NCBI GenBank assembly: GCA_003508835.1
Contig: PUFA01000070.1
Span: 8,011,001 to 8,075,000 of the forward strand
Length of the DNA stretch: 64,000 bases
Reading direction: 5' to 3'
DNA from: Eonycteris spelaea
Lineage: Eukaryota; Chordata; Mammalia; Chiroptera; Pteropodidae
Both the position numbers and the translations under genes were made by a program. Of the stretch, positions 44,813 through 55,617 are shown one piece after another. Below the pieces are notes generated by a model. That model had not been told where the DNA came from. It saw nothing but the letters and a program-made list of their open reading frames with translations, and searched no databases. Within the stretch, counting starts at the first letter, position 1, and each line of letters starts with the position of its first letter.

Positions 44813-45055
44813 TTGCACAACACCTACTATATGCCAGGCGCTGTGTGGGTTCTTTATAAAAATGACCTCATGTAATCCTCGCCACAACTCTTTGAGTTGA
44901 GTACTCATCATCACTATTTGACAGATGAAGAAACTGGGACTCACATGAGGAGGTTAAGCAACCCACCCAAGCTCACAAAGCCAGAAACTATAGGAACCAG
45001 GATTAGAACCTGGCTCTGTCTGACTCCAAAGCCCCTTCTCTTTCCACTGTCCCAG
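44813..45055 (+). mobile_element. MIR SINE, nearly full length
   Basis: 'cctactatatgccaggcgct', 'cctcatgtaatcctcgccac', 'atttgacagatgaagaaact', 'gaggttaagcaacccaccca', 'ggattagaacctggctctgt' give the entire MIR in order. Confidence 0.92.
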
Positions 45056-45084
45056 GCACATGAGTGGCAGTGCTAGAAAGGGAG

Positions 45085-45270
45085 CCTAGCTGTCTTGATT
45101 CTGAGACAACTTCAGTATCAATCATAGATATTGCAATTTACATACATCACAAGATCTTAAACAATCAATGCTGATCATTATCCCCATTTTACAGTGGAGA
45201 AACTGAGGTCCAGAAAGGGTAAATGACTTGCCTTGGGCACTGCAGTTGGTGAGCAGAGCCAAGATTCACC
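45085..45270 (+). mobile_element. MIR SINE
   Basis: 'gatcattatccccattttac', 'agtggagaaactgaggtcca', 'gaaagggtaaatgacttgcc'. Second sense MIR directly following the first, as an independent insertion. Confidence 0.85.
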
Positions 45271-46999
45271 CCCACCCCAGGTCTGTCAGATGGCAGAGAC
45301 CACGTTCTGCCCCACTGCCCCACATAGCCCGTCCAAGTGGATGGCTCCCATCTTTCTTGTGGCCATAATGGGGGGAAATTGAGTGCAGAGATGGGAATCA
45401 GCAAGCAGGCTTTTCTGGCTGGAGTCTGAAGAATGAGCACTAAAACTGTTGGCCCAGAGTGAGCTTACTGCTTTCTGCCACATTCCCCAATCAGGGACAA
45501 CATATCCTCAGCTCAAGGAAGTGAGGTGGCCAGGAAGGGCCAGCCTATGCCTGGCCCCATTAATCTTGGGGGCATGGACTTTCTCCTAGAGCTTTTTCAG
45601 GAGGCCCCACTCCATGCTGCAGTGAGGCTGGAATCCAGGAAGAGCCCACTCAAAGGGCAGACAGAGGCAAGGCTTCTGTGCTAGGCAGCCCCGTGAGCGG
45701 TTCTTCCTCCCCAGAGCTGCCATGGACAATCGGGGAGAAAAACCAGGACATTGTCTCCCACCAAGATATTTTGTATGCTTTGCACTCGCTGCTGCATTTC
45801 CTTCATCTAAAAGCTCTAAAATTTCAAATAAAAAGGTACAATGAAAGCAGCAGCAGGATAAATAGCCACAGTGATCTGAGCTGAAACCCTGGAAGCTTTA
45901 TTCACATCTTTAGAAAAACTCTGAAGGCTCCTAGTAGCAGCTGCAGTACAAAGCCTCACACTTTAATTCTAAGGCTGCCAGAAATAGGTCTGTCAGGCCT
46001 GAAATATCACTGCATTTCATTACTCTTAAATGTGCATTACCATCTCTGCCTCATTACCAGCTGGGGGGTATTCTCCAGACCAACTCCAGAGAACTGGAAA
46101 TCTGGGACTTGTGTGGAAGGGGAGAGGTTGAGTTGGGGCTAAAACACGGGAATGAGAGGGGAGACCTAGTGGCTTAAAGACTGACAAAGACACAGATTAG
46201 GCAGAGGCCCACAGAAGTGGAGGATCCTGTTATTAACATGTCCTCAGCAAATAGGCACTTGGGAGAGTCTGATGTCATCAACTTGGGCGGTGAAGCCAGT
46301 AGGAGACAGGAAAGAGGCAAGACTGATGGGGTGGTAGTGAGGACAGTTGAGTAAAGAATGGGGCCTAAAGAAGCATTGGGTAAAGGGAATGGAGGTCTTC
46401 ATGCCTGGCAGCAGATAGGAACCAATCAAAGGCAAATTAGGCCATCAAGGTCTGGGGAGTCTGAGATCACAGACACAAAGCAGCCAGTGAAAAATCCTGG
46501 AGGGAGAGGGCTGCTGGAGGTTTGAAAGTTTGGAGCCCGGAGCAATCTGCATGTTTTTATAATAAAACTGACACTCAGGGCAGCTCTGAATAATTCAGTA
46601 GGCACTGTGATCTCTTTACAGTGCATGTTCCTGGGGTACAAAGGGAAAGGGGCTGGCTCACCCAGGCCTGCTGCCATCGCCTAGCTCTCTGAAAGGGCGT
46701 GACAGATGGGCCAGCTCTGGCCACCACCCAGTCACGCTTCGCATAGTGATTGGTTTTCAAAGGAGGACAGGGTTTGTGAATGGAGCCAGCTTGTTGCTTG
46801 CTGCCTTCAAATGGATGCTACTGGGTCGCGTGGCCAGCCGGGACCCCTTGTGAATGAGGCATCACCAGTGGGTGGTGAAGAAGCCAGAGGTGACTCCCCA
46901 TCCCCTGAGGCTGGGGGTGGGGATAGGGAGAGAAGTGCCCCCAGACCCTTCTCTCTACTGACAGGTATGACCCTCCATTGGTCCTCCTCTATGCTAGCC
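45271..46999. other. unique interval with an enhancer-like block
   Basis: No named repeat with certainty; 46,150-46,450 may be degraded antisense L2. The block 45,740-46,060 is repeat-free, balanced in composition and carries AT-rich motifs ('ctctaaaatttcaaataaaa', 'aggataaatagcc'), so it may be conserved non-coding DNA. A donor-like CAG/GTATGA at 46,963 lacks support. Confidence 0.35.
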
Positions 47000-47250
47000 C
47001 TGTATCAGTTAAAATCAAGTTCAGCTGCATATACCCCCCACCCCCAAATTAAAACAAGATAGTTTATTTTTCTCTCATGTGAAGAAGTCCAAAGATAATC
47101 ATCACAGATCTAGTCTTTCGGTTCCACCACCATCAGAGACCCGTTGCATCTTGTAGCTCTGCCACGCCTGGACCACCAGAGCTGCTCACATTCCAACATT
47201 ATGTACACGTTCTGGCAGCTACCAAGAAAAAAGAAGATGGGAATAAGGGG
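47000..47250 (-). mobile_element. ancient interspersed repeat, probably LTR, antisense
   Basis: 'gttcagctgcatatacccc', 'aaacaagatagtttattttt', 'ctctcatgtgaagaagtcca' resemble a common mammalian repeat that on the plus strand reads into 'gtttatttctctctcacgt'. Family not assigned. Confidence 0.5.
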
Positions 47251-48599
47251 CCCAGAGCACATGCCAGCATTTTTTACAATTTCTCAGAAGCTACCACACA
47301 AAAGTTTATGTTTAATAGAGGACGACTTAGTTAGATGGTTATACCTAGTTGCAAGAGAGGCTAGGAAATGTGTTGTTTGTTTCGTATGACCATGTATTTG
47401 TTGGCAGGGTTCTACTGCATTTTTGCATGTCTTGCAAGTGAAGCACTGACTGTCCCTTGTTCCAGACTCTCATTTCCGGGATATAGTACCTTCCTCCAGA
47501 GCGAAAGGCAGCCATGTTGCTCATTATAAAAGATTCAGGTTCCCCAAATTCAGGTTCCTCTCCTGAAATGCAACCCACTGAGTGTCAGGCATTACCTGGC
47601 CCTCTTTGTGAAGCCCTGTGGGAATGGGGACTGCTACTCTTCTACTGCTGTTGCTATGAATAACAAACTGTCCTTCATCTCTGACCCAGGAGTCTTCACT
47701 CCTGCCAGCAGCTATGACACCAGCTTATTTGTTAGCTTGTAAATAGAATAAAAATCTCATACCTTCACAGTTCTTAACAGTGTTCAGCTAAGTTTCTGCA
47801 GGGCTAGTTACTAAAAATCTGCCACTTGAGCTGTCCATGTAGGTGTTTTCAGGCACCTCTGCCCCTCCCATGACCAAAGAGAACAACCTTCAGGTGAAAC
47901 TCCAGCCATTTTCAGAATTCCAGCAGGTCCTGAAATGCCCAAAGACAGGGAAGCTAACACACCTACTTGCCTCCTCAGTTCTGAGTGGGCCCCGTGGACC
48001 TCCTTGTCCCCATCTAGTCGGTTCCCAGATCAGAGGAGAGCACTAAATCCTTCTCTGGCTTCTGCATCTGAAATGATTTGGTGACCTTCTTCTCAGTTCC
48101 CTGAACCAAACTGCACCTCCTTGCCCATCCCAACCCCAGCTTTCCCAGTAGTCTTCCTCCCCACTTCCCATTTCCTCATCCTTCTCTCTATCCTTCCACC
48201 AATGTCTTCCAGATCAGATTCCCCTAGAGCTACAACCTTAGTTGGCCTGTTCTGTAATTGCCTCCCTGCCCTAAGACAGTCCTCCTCTGGGCAGCAAAGC
48301 TGGGGCTCAGCTAGCCCATTTAGGCAGCACTCCATCCCTACCCCCTGCTCAAGATGTTCACATGTGTGTCAAGAGAAACAACTTCAGCCTCATTTTGCTT
48401 TCCCCTCAGTCTCTCTTCTCTTTGTCCTGCAAGTCATCCTTAAGCCCTCTCACCTCTCGTCCCCTTCACTGTCTTATGACTAAGTTCTACCTCCTAAGTA
48501 TCTCTGGTGTCTGTCCCTTCTGGCCCAAACCCACTGCCCTAGTTCAGACCCCACTGCTTCTCCCCTGGATTCTTATAGAAGCAACTCACCAGGTGCCCC
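47251..48599. other. interval with a possible LTR remnant, no gene seen
   Basis: The segment 47,480-47,775 ('tctctgacccaggagtcttc', 'gacaccagcttatttgttag', then AATAAA at 47,748) looks like the 3' part of an old LTR. From about 48,060 the sequence is pyrimidine-rich and may be sense L2 interior. Open frames such as 48,121-48,483 carry no signature. Confidence 0.4.
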
Positions 48600-49130
48600 C
48601 AAACTCCAGCTCCAAAGGGCTGCCCAAGTGACCTTTCTAAGTAGTAAATTGGCTCATAGCCTTCACCAACTGCTGAACTAAGTACAAACTCCTTACTATA
48701 GCACCTAAGACCTCACCGTTCCCCGTGTCCAGCTTGTCTCCTCCCTCTCCAAATACCCTCATGCTCCAGCCACACTGAGCTACTCTGCAGTTCCCCCAAA
48801 ATGCCCTGCTCTCAAACACCCCTCCACTTTCACACCTGCTCTAAATTCTTCTAGGAATGCCCTTCTTCTCTCCTTTCCTTGCTCCCTTCTTGGGCACCTA
48901 CTCAGGTTTGACCTCATTTGGGAAGCTGTCCCTATGCTCCTGTACAATCCCAACAGCTGGGCTCTGCCCCTCTGTGTGCTGTCACACAACTGTGTGTACA
49001 CATTATTCCCATTACGGCACATCCCACAATGCATGCAATTATTTGTTCATATTACTTGCCTCTTCCTCCAGATGTCCTGGAAAGCAGGGGTCAGAGTGTT
49101 TGTCTTTGTGACCCAGCCATGCTCAAAAAT
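48600..49130 (+). mobile_element. L2 3' region
   Basis: 'caagtgacctttctaagtag', 'actaagtacaaactccttac', 'tgctccagccacactgagct', 'ttctaggaatgcccttcttc', then 'cctggaaagcaggggtcaga' at the 3' end. Confidence 0.88.
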
Positions 49131-49724
49131 CCTGGCTACCTGAACAAATGTCCCTCACTTCACTCAACTCCAATTCCAAGGCTAGCTCATTGGTAAGCAA
49201 TGACCAAGTAACGCAGCTCAAAATAGCAGTTGCTCCCCTTAGGGTTTCAGGATGGAAGATGATTGATTCCAGGATGAAGAAGAAGGAGCAGTGAGGCTGG
49301 AGAGGGGTGAATGGGAGTTTGTCCCTCATGAAGACCACGGAATGGGAGCCAGGAGATGAGGGGCATGGAGAAGAGTCAGGTCCCAAAGGAAATGCAGACC
49401 TGGGTCAGATCCCCTGGAAAAGCATGTCCATCCCCTTTCAGGGTATGTGCATAGTGGGAATTGGGGACAAAGAGGGGAGACCCAGTGAAAGCTGTGGGGT
49501 CAGCATTTGTATCAGATGCCACCAGAGCCAGCAGGTAGCTCCAGATGGAATCCCTTAATAGCACTCTCAGGAAATCCGTGGCTCAAACTGTTTCCTAGGC
49601 CTAGGACAGGGCCTAGGAGCTCAGTCCAGTGCCAGGCACTCTGCCTCCTGCCTCATTGCCAAGGAGAGAGGGCCTACAAGATGAGATCTGTTTGAAAGGC
49701 ATCCAAGCCCTAAATGCAATGAGA
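49131..49724. other. unique interval, no gene seen
   Basis: Nothing recognisable. Confidence 0.4.
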
Positions 49725-49985
49725 TATCCCAGACTGGATCTTGGAACATAAAAAAGACATAAGTGGAAAAATGAAATCCAAATAAAGTGTATAATTTGGT
49801 TAATTGTATGGCACCAATGTTAATTTCTTCATTTTGTCAAATACCATGGTTTTAAGTAAAATATTGACTTTAGGGGAAGCTGGGTGAAGGGTATATGGAA
49901 CTCTCTATACCATCTTTGCAACTTTTCTATAAATCTAAAATTATTCTAAATAGTACATTAAAATAAAACAAAACAAAACCAAAAC
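49725..49985 (+). mobile_element. L1 3' end
   Basis: 'tgaaatccaaataaagtgta', 'gcaccaatgttaatttcttc', 'ggggaagctgggtgaagggt', 'actctctataccatctttgc' and 'aacttttctataaatctaaa' are a classic L1M 3' UTR; the A-rich tail is (AAAAC)n-like. Confidence 0.88.
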
Positions 49986-50087
49986 ATAAGCTCAAGATTT
50001 AAGAGGCAGGAAGAGAGAAAGCATAAGTTTAAATGAAAGGTAAAGGAGCAAGAAGAGAGGATAATTCTTAGGAGTCTGAAGACTTTG

Positions 50088-50160
50088 CTGTATTCATTCA
50101 TTCACTGCAAATATTTGTTGAGCATCTATTATGTGCTGAGCATTATTTTCAGAGCCAGAG
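50088..50160 (-). mobile_element. antisense L2/MIR-type terminus
   Basis: 'attcattcattcactgcaaa', 'tatttgttgagcatctatta' and 'tgtgctgagcatt' match the inverted L2 3' end. Confidence 0.6.
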
Positions 50161-50639
50161 TACCCCTGCCCTTCCAGAGTTGATATTTCAGTGGACCTAC
50201 AGCTTAATCTGCTTATCTAACCACACTCTACCTACAAGCTCCGGAACTCAGCTACAGAACTGAGAAGTGAGCCCAGTTTCTCTCCAAATCACATCAGGGT
50301 CCAAGAAGGGTTTTGCCTCACCTGAGAGACCTGAGGTCCCTCCAGAGAGGGTGCTGAGTTGGACTAACTCCTTCTCGACTCTGACTAGTCATGGAACTGT
50401 GCCTGGACTTTCTCATTTGTAAAATGAGCAAAGTAGTAAGAAATCAACTTTCTCCCAGAGATACACTGTCGGTCAGTAGGCATGAGAGTGTATTTAAAGG
50501 ATAAAGGTGCTTATATTAATATGATTGTTATAAATATTTAGATCGAGACCAAGAAATGGGTTAGAACCTCTCTCCTATAATTACTACGAACCCTCCTCTT
50601 TCCGTCATCAACGAATCCTCAGAACTGGAGTGAAAAATC
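50161..50639. other. unique interval with a short MIR trace
   Basis: 'actttctcatttgtaaaatg' near 50,408 is a short inverted MIR fragment. Otherwise nothing recognised. Confidence 0.4.
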
Positions 50640-51300
50640 AAAGCGAACATTGCCTGCTCACCCAATGCAGGGCTCCAGGCTGGGCGGTCAGCCTGGACCA
50701 GCTCGATCATCAAGACCAGAGTCGGGCCCATGCACCCACCACATCCTTAGGCCATGCTTCCACAGAGGGCGGGAAGCTCAGAACTGTGCCCCAGCCAGCG
50801 TCCCGGCCGCTTGGGCCTCGGCTCCAGGGGAGGCACTAGAGGCGGCGCTGTGCTCTGGAGCGGCCCCACGCCTCCGCTGCTGTTGGTGGAACCCGAGACC
50901 CAGGCCGCACCCCATTAGGAGGCTCATGCTGGCGACCCGGGCCGCGCCCCGCGAGGGGCCCAGAGCAAGCGGCCCCTCCTGGCCCCGGCCCAGCCGCCTT
51001 CGGAGGGAAAGTTGTTGCTCAAGCCTAAGGAATGCGGAGCCACAGCGGCGCGGGAGGAAGCGGTGGGAGATTACAGCGGCCGGCGGGCAGCGACCGCGAC
51101 GCACACTCAGCCCTAAAGTAAACAGCGCGTCGGGGACGGGAAGCAGCTCCGCCCAAGGCCCAGGCGGGCGCACAGTCTGGAGGTGACAACCACGCCGCCT
51201 GGTAGCGCAAAGAGGGGTTAGAATGGCCAAGCCCAATCATGCACACCCCCCCGCCCGCCCCCGCCCCGCCCGGCTCCAGGGCAGTTCGGGAACTAAGGAC
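50640..51300. promoter_or_regulatory. CpG island, promoter candidate
   Basis: The densest CpG cluster in the window, strongest from 50,800 to 51,275 ('gcggcccc', 'ccgcgccccgcgaggggcc', 'cagcggccggcgggcagcg'), against CpG-poor flanks. GC boxes (CCCCGCCCC-type) lie at its right edge. It has no TATA box and is not a recognisable repeat. Plus (50,650-51,186) and minus (50,778-51,236; 51,025-51,429) frames overlap each other and are Arg/Pro/Ala-rich, as GC-rich DNA produces by chance, so I do not call a coding exon. Direction is unresolved. Likely the 5' end of a gene, a non-coding RNA, or an alternative first exon. Confidence 0.7.
51246..51273 (-). other. G-quadruplex / i-motif-prone C-rich tract with GC boxes
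   Basis: Five C-tracts of 7, 3, 5, 4 and 3 bases separated by single G; the minus strand can form a tight G4. It also contains overlapping Sp1-type GC boxes. Confidence 0.75.
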
Positions 51301-51324
51301 CAGGAGAAGAACCTCCCACTGCAA

Positions 51325-51425
51325 GTTCCAGAAAGGCAGGGATTTTTGTCTATTATGTTCATGATTAATCTCCCACGTCTGAAGAATACTTTGAACACAG
51401 TAGGCACTCAATAAATATTTTGAAA
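51325..51425 (+). mobile_element. L2 3' end
   Basis: 'ccagaaaggcagggattttt', 'gtctattatgttcatgatta' and 'cagtaggcactcaataaata' define the L2 terminus, right next to the CpG island. A MIR-like piece ('cagtttcctcctatgtacaa') follows at 51,443-51,530. Confidence 0.78.
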
Positions 51426-51530
51426 GCATGCTCTAATCCTCCAGCCTCAGTTTCCTCCTATGTACAAGAAACAGTTTCATCTCTGAGGCCCCTAGCAACT
51501 CCGAAATTCTAGGATGCTGAGATTAAATCC

Positions 51531-52224
51531 CATGTGTACTGCTGTGGTTTGCTTTTAGTTTTTCAGGGACATTTTTAGTGCTACCCTTTATGATGTGCCA
51601 GGAGTGAATTTGACACCAGATGGCTTTTTTTTTTTTTTAAATAAATAAGAAAGAAGACAAAGGGAGGGAGAAAAATATTTTCCAACTGGCAGTGCTGACA
51701 GCATTTTGGAAGAGAATCTAGGGACGCAAAGAGGAGCCTGATTCTTCCTACTCCCGCACGCCCTGCCACCCTGGCCTCCACCATAAATGGGGTAGATCAT
51801 ACTGGTGCTTTTTATAGATGAGGTGAAGGGAACATCATCACAGGAAACTCCACCCGGAGTCAGGACTTGTCCTCACTGGCCCTCACAGAGGACTGGCCCC
51901 TGAGCCACAGGGTTATGAGTTCCAGCTATAGGCAGGACTTCAGGTAAAAGCTGACTCTGGTGTGAATTAGAAGGGCAGAGAGACACCTGCCAAATCAAAA
52001 GCTTGAGCTCCCTGCCTAGGGAATGTTGCAAAAAAATAGCCAAAATGACAGAGTCTCTTCTACAATTCCTCTTGGATCCCAGCTCCCTCTCCTCACACAG
52101 GGAGGAGGGGAACTGGTCCTTGCTCAGAAAGGCCTCTAGCTCAGTTTTTAATGTTGTGGCAAGGACCAGGGAAATTCCTAGAATGAGCCAATTTGGCAGC
52201 GTATACAGTAATGTCAACCAGGGC
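51531..52224. other. unique interval, no gene seen
   Basis: T-run at 51,626-51,638. A 114-codon minus frame (51,873-52,217) has no family signature. Confidence 0.4.
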
Positions 52225-52400
52225 TGCTGCAGTCAGGCTGCTTGGGTTCAAATCTTAGCTGCGCCACTTACTGTTTGAGTAGGACAAGTGACTTCACCTC
52301 TCTGTACCTTAGTTACCTCAACTGTAATTAAAGTCTCCACCTTATAGAATTGTCATAGGATGTAATAAGATAATACAAGAAAAATGTTAGAGGTCTGCCT
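52225..52400 (-). mobile_element. MIR SINE
   Basis: 'gcttgggttcaaatcttagc', 'tgcgccacttactgtttgag', 'ttcacctctctgtaccttag' and 'ttatagaattgtcataggat' are inverted MIR in order. Confidence 0.88.
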
Positions 52401-52997
52401 CATCAACAGACCAACAAGGTAAGCATTCAATGTTTGTCTTATTTGTTCAGCTACAGGATCCCCAAAACTAGGACCTCTTGCTGAGTAGGTCCTTAAAGAG
52501 ACCCACCATGGGGGGGAGGAGTCTCAGTCCAGCTGACTGGTCTCTCTCTTCTTCACATCCACAGGAGAGTGGAGGAAGGCAGCAGAGGATCAGCAGAAAT
52601 CACACAACAGGCTACAATGTGATAAATCACCCCTAAAGAGACTTTGGGGGGGGGTATTAGTAAGAATTAGTCCACCTTTAACCATGGAGGAATAGTAGGC
52701 AAGAGGAGATAGAGAACTGTTGGTGCTAGGTTTGAGAGGTTGTGACTTACGCAGTAGACAGTGAGGGACTTATGATAGGCACCCATGGTATTTAACCCTA
52801 TTGGGTGTTCTTGATTTTCTGCCCATACATTGTTTTCTAATTGTTTTAGATGCAGTGTTCTTGAATCCTTGACCAGCAAGCTTCTTGGGGCCAGGTCTTA
52901 TCTTTCTGTTGTGGTATCCACCCCACACAAACTCCCAGCAGAAGCTACACAAAATGTAAACACTCTGGAAAGTACTTATTGATTTGGTTACGCTGTT
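52401..52997. other. unique interval, no gene seen
   Basis: A G-run lies at 52,647-52,654. Nothing else recognised. Confidence 0.4.
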
Positions 52998-53352
52998 TGT
53001 TATGGACGAAATGTTTGTGTTCCCCCAAAATTCATATGTTGAGATACTAATCCCCAATGTGATAGTATTTTAAGGTGGGGCATTTGGGAAGTGATTAGGT
53101 CATGAGCACCACAAACGGGATTAGTGCCCTTATAAAAGAGACTCCACAGAGCTCTCTTGCCCCTTCTGCCATGTGAGGACATATCTAGAATACAGCCATC
53201 TATGAGCCAGGAAGCAGACCTTCACCAGGTACTGAATCTGTCAGCACCCTGATCTTGGACTTCCCAGCCTGAAGAACTGTGAGGAATAAATTTCTGTTGT
53301 TTATAAAGCACCTCCTCTATGGTATTCTGCTATAGCAGCTCAAACTAAGACA
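52998..53352 (+). mobile_element. MaLR-type solitary LTR, essentially complete
   Basis: A 355-bp LTR from TGTTATGGACGAAATGTTTG to AAACTAAGACA, with 'aaaattcatatgttgagata', 'gtgattaggtcatgagcacc', 'cccttataaaagagactcca', 'gccatgtgaggacatatcta', 'cttggacttcccagcctgaa' and an AATAAA at 53,285. TG...CA ends are intact, and TGTT lies on both flanks (52,994-52,997; 53,353-53,356), four bases of the usual 5-bp target duplication. No internal retroviral sequence. Confidence 0.92.
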
Positions 53353-53789
53353 TGTTAAAAACAGCAGAACAGGTTGGAACTCCAGACTGGATGGGCAAGG
53401 GGAGATGGGAGGCAGCTGGCACTCAGGGACCAGAGGATCATCTGTTGGCACAAATGTTTTTCCTGGAACCCACAGGCTTTCCCTCCAAATTCTCCATTCA
53501 AACTTTTCTAGCCTCTAGAAAGTCAGTGACACCTAGGTTCCCAGCCTGTTCTACCACAGGGGAGGCAAGATCCATGCAAGACCTAGAGAAATATATGTCT
53601 CAGCTCCTCTGTCACTCTTGGCCTGCATAAGCCTCCAAGGAAAACTTTGCTGCCATCTCTTTCCCTTTCTGAAACAGGCACTGAACTCCCAGCTAGGACA
53701 GCCAATTGCTGCCTTGAGACATATCCTGGAATCTTCATGTGGCTGGCTCATTCCCACCCTTAGGGTTTCCTCTTGAGAGAGACTTTCTT
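53353..53789. other. unique interval, no gene seen
   Basis: Overlapping plus and minus frames of 86-92 codons without signatures. Confidence 0.4.
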
Positions 53790-53990
53790 GACCAACCTCT
53801 ATGAAAATCAACCATCCTCCCTAAAAGTACCTTCCATTATCTTTTCTTGTTTATTTTGTTATTTACATGCTCATTGTCTCTTTACCCACCCAGACTGAAG
53901 GTTCCATAAGAGCAGGCATCCTATCTTCTCATCACTCTATCTTAGCCTCTTTCATGGTGCCTGGTAATTCTTATCTATTAAGTAATTCTT
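53790..53990 (+). mobile_element. L2 3' end
   Basis: 'tcttgtttattttgttattt', 'cagactgaaggttccataag', 'agcaggcatcctatcttctc' then 'ggtgcctggtaattcttatc' are the L2 3' region. Confidence 0.75.
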
Positions 53991-54119
53991 GTGTCTCCAA
54001 AAGATGAATCAACCTCCTTTATATTGGAAATTTATTAATCCTCCCTTTCAGCCATCACCTTTATTTCCCCTCTTTTACCCAGCAACCAACTACCCAAAAA
54101 AGATTCTTGGCATTTATGT

Positions 54120-54480
54120 GTGAGTCAGGACCTTTTGCTTGAAAGCAACAGAAAACCAATTAAAAATGGCTTAAACAATGAGAAAGTATATCACTTTTCT
54201 GAGACAGAGAGGGTTAATTCCACCTTCAATAAAGTCAAGACTCCAGTCAGCTTCTCTGTGATTCTGTCCAGACCCCTGGCCTAGTGGGCTTCCCCTTATG
54301 TCTGGTTGGCCAGGGTTGAATCACATGTCTAGGCCTAACCAATCACTGGCAGGGAAGTAGAAGTACCTGATTGGCTGCTTAGACTTAACATCTATCTCTG
54401 TGGCTGAGAAAGGCCTCCTTCCCCTGGGAATATACAGGGCAAGTAAATCCAGGAACAAAATCAAAACTTACCAAAACAGA
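54120..54480 (+). mobile_element. ancient interspersed repeat, second copy or relative of the one at 38.5 kb
   Basis: 'gcttgaaagcaacagaaaac', 'aaatggcttaaacaatgaga', 'ggttgaatcacatgtctagg' and 'cctaaccaatcactggcagg' follow the same consensus. More complete at its 3' side than the 38.5-kb copy. Family name not assigned. Confidence 0.6.
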
Positions 54481-54899
54481 AAAAAAGGTAGGGAGTGACT
54501 GTTGAATCTATGAGCTGTCCAATAACCTTCCAACAAATTGTTTTTCTGTTTAAGTTAGCCAGAGTTGGTTTCTGTGGCCTGTAACCACAGAATTCTGGCT
54601 GAGGCAGCTCTGGGGCTGCTCAATGAGGAGTGACAGTAGCAGCATTCACGGCCAGGAGGAGTGATGTCAGCACACGAAACAGGATAGAATATCCATACAG
54701 AAGTAGATGTGAAATAGACTGAAGACTCTGGAAAATGTCTGTAGGGTTTTGAGAGCTAGATTAGGGGTTGTATATTTCAGGTGACTTTACTGTGACTATA
54801 ACCTCCAGGCCATGTAGCCTGAGGAAGGTGGGTTGCATGGATGTTCACATTAAAGTGGACAGAAGTGACCACCTTCCTTTTAAAAACTCTATCCTTCTA
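54481..54899. other. interval with no assigned content
   Basis: 'gtttaagttagccagagttg' with 'ggtttctgtggcctgtaacc' (54,549-54,590) looks like the tail of the repeat type seen at 3.9-4.3 kb. The rest is unassigned. Confidence 0.35.
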
Positions 54900-55617
54900 A
54901 AGTGTCCAAGAGGCAATTCATCTAGAAGACTGGCCTCTCCCACCCACTGCTTTTCCTTCAGAAGACTTGAGCAACTATGCAGCCACTCTCCCCACTCCAC
55001 CCCTGCCCTCCTCAGGGACATGCTGCTTTATGGTTCTGCATTGAGCAGCTCTTCCACCTCTGGATCCAAGACTCCATCATCACCCAGAGCTGCCCCATCA
55101 TTACCCTCAAATCTGAAACTCAGACGTTCCTTTTCTGACTTCAAACTCCTTCCTTCCTCTTTTTGGCTCCCCACTCCCACTGAGCCTGCTTTGAAGAACT
55201 TGGTTCAGTCCCTGGCATATATCGACATCTGATTCGTGGCTCTCAATATTGTCTTATCATCTACTGCCTTGTGGTGAATAGCCTACGCCAAAGTCAGCCA
55301 CTCAACTGCCCTTCCCTCTGGATCTGGAATGCTTCCCACCCTTTCCCTCTGATCTAGGGGTTACTTCCTGCTGCTCACTACCTCCATTCTTGTTCCCAGC
55401 TATACTCACCACTGATCCTCACTGCCTCAACTTAACTAGTCTTCACCGGGACCCAGTGCTAAACTTTGTCATCTCTAAAGGGTTCCCTCAGCAGCTCTCT
55501 ATGCTCCTGAAGCTCCTCGCCAGCCCCTGCTCACTTTCCTCTTCCAGATAACCTATTCCCTAATGCTTTCTCAGCAGGATCAAGCATGTCAGGCACAGAT
55601 ATCACTGCTGTCTACCT
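54900..55617 (+). mobile_element. L2 interior fragment
   Basis: 'tgacttcaaactccttcctt', 'cttggttcagtccctggcat', 'gacatctgattcgtggctct' and the C/T-rich 'ctctgatctaggggttactt' correspond to internal L2. The 154-codon plus frame at 54,768-55,232 is derived from it and has no independent signature. Confidence 0.62.

Noticed and set aside
50650..51186. 178-codon plus-strand open frame in the CpG island
   Set aside because: Arg/Pro/Ala-rich, overlaps minus-strand frames of similar length, no recognisable domain. High GC content alone lowers stop-codon frequency.
51025..51429. 134-codon minus-strand open frame at the CpG island edge
   Set aside because: Runs into an L2 3' end and lacks any family signature.
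54768..55232. 154-codon plus frame
   Set aside because: Its 3' half matches internal L2; no independent protein signature.
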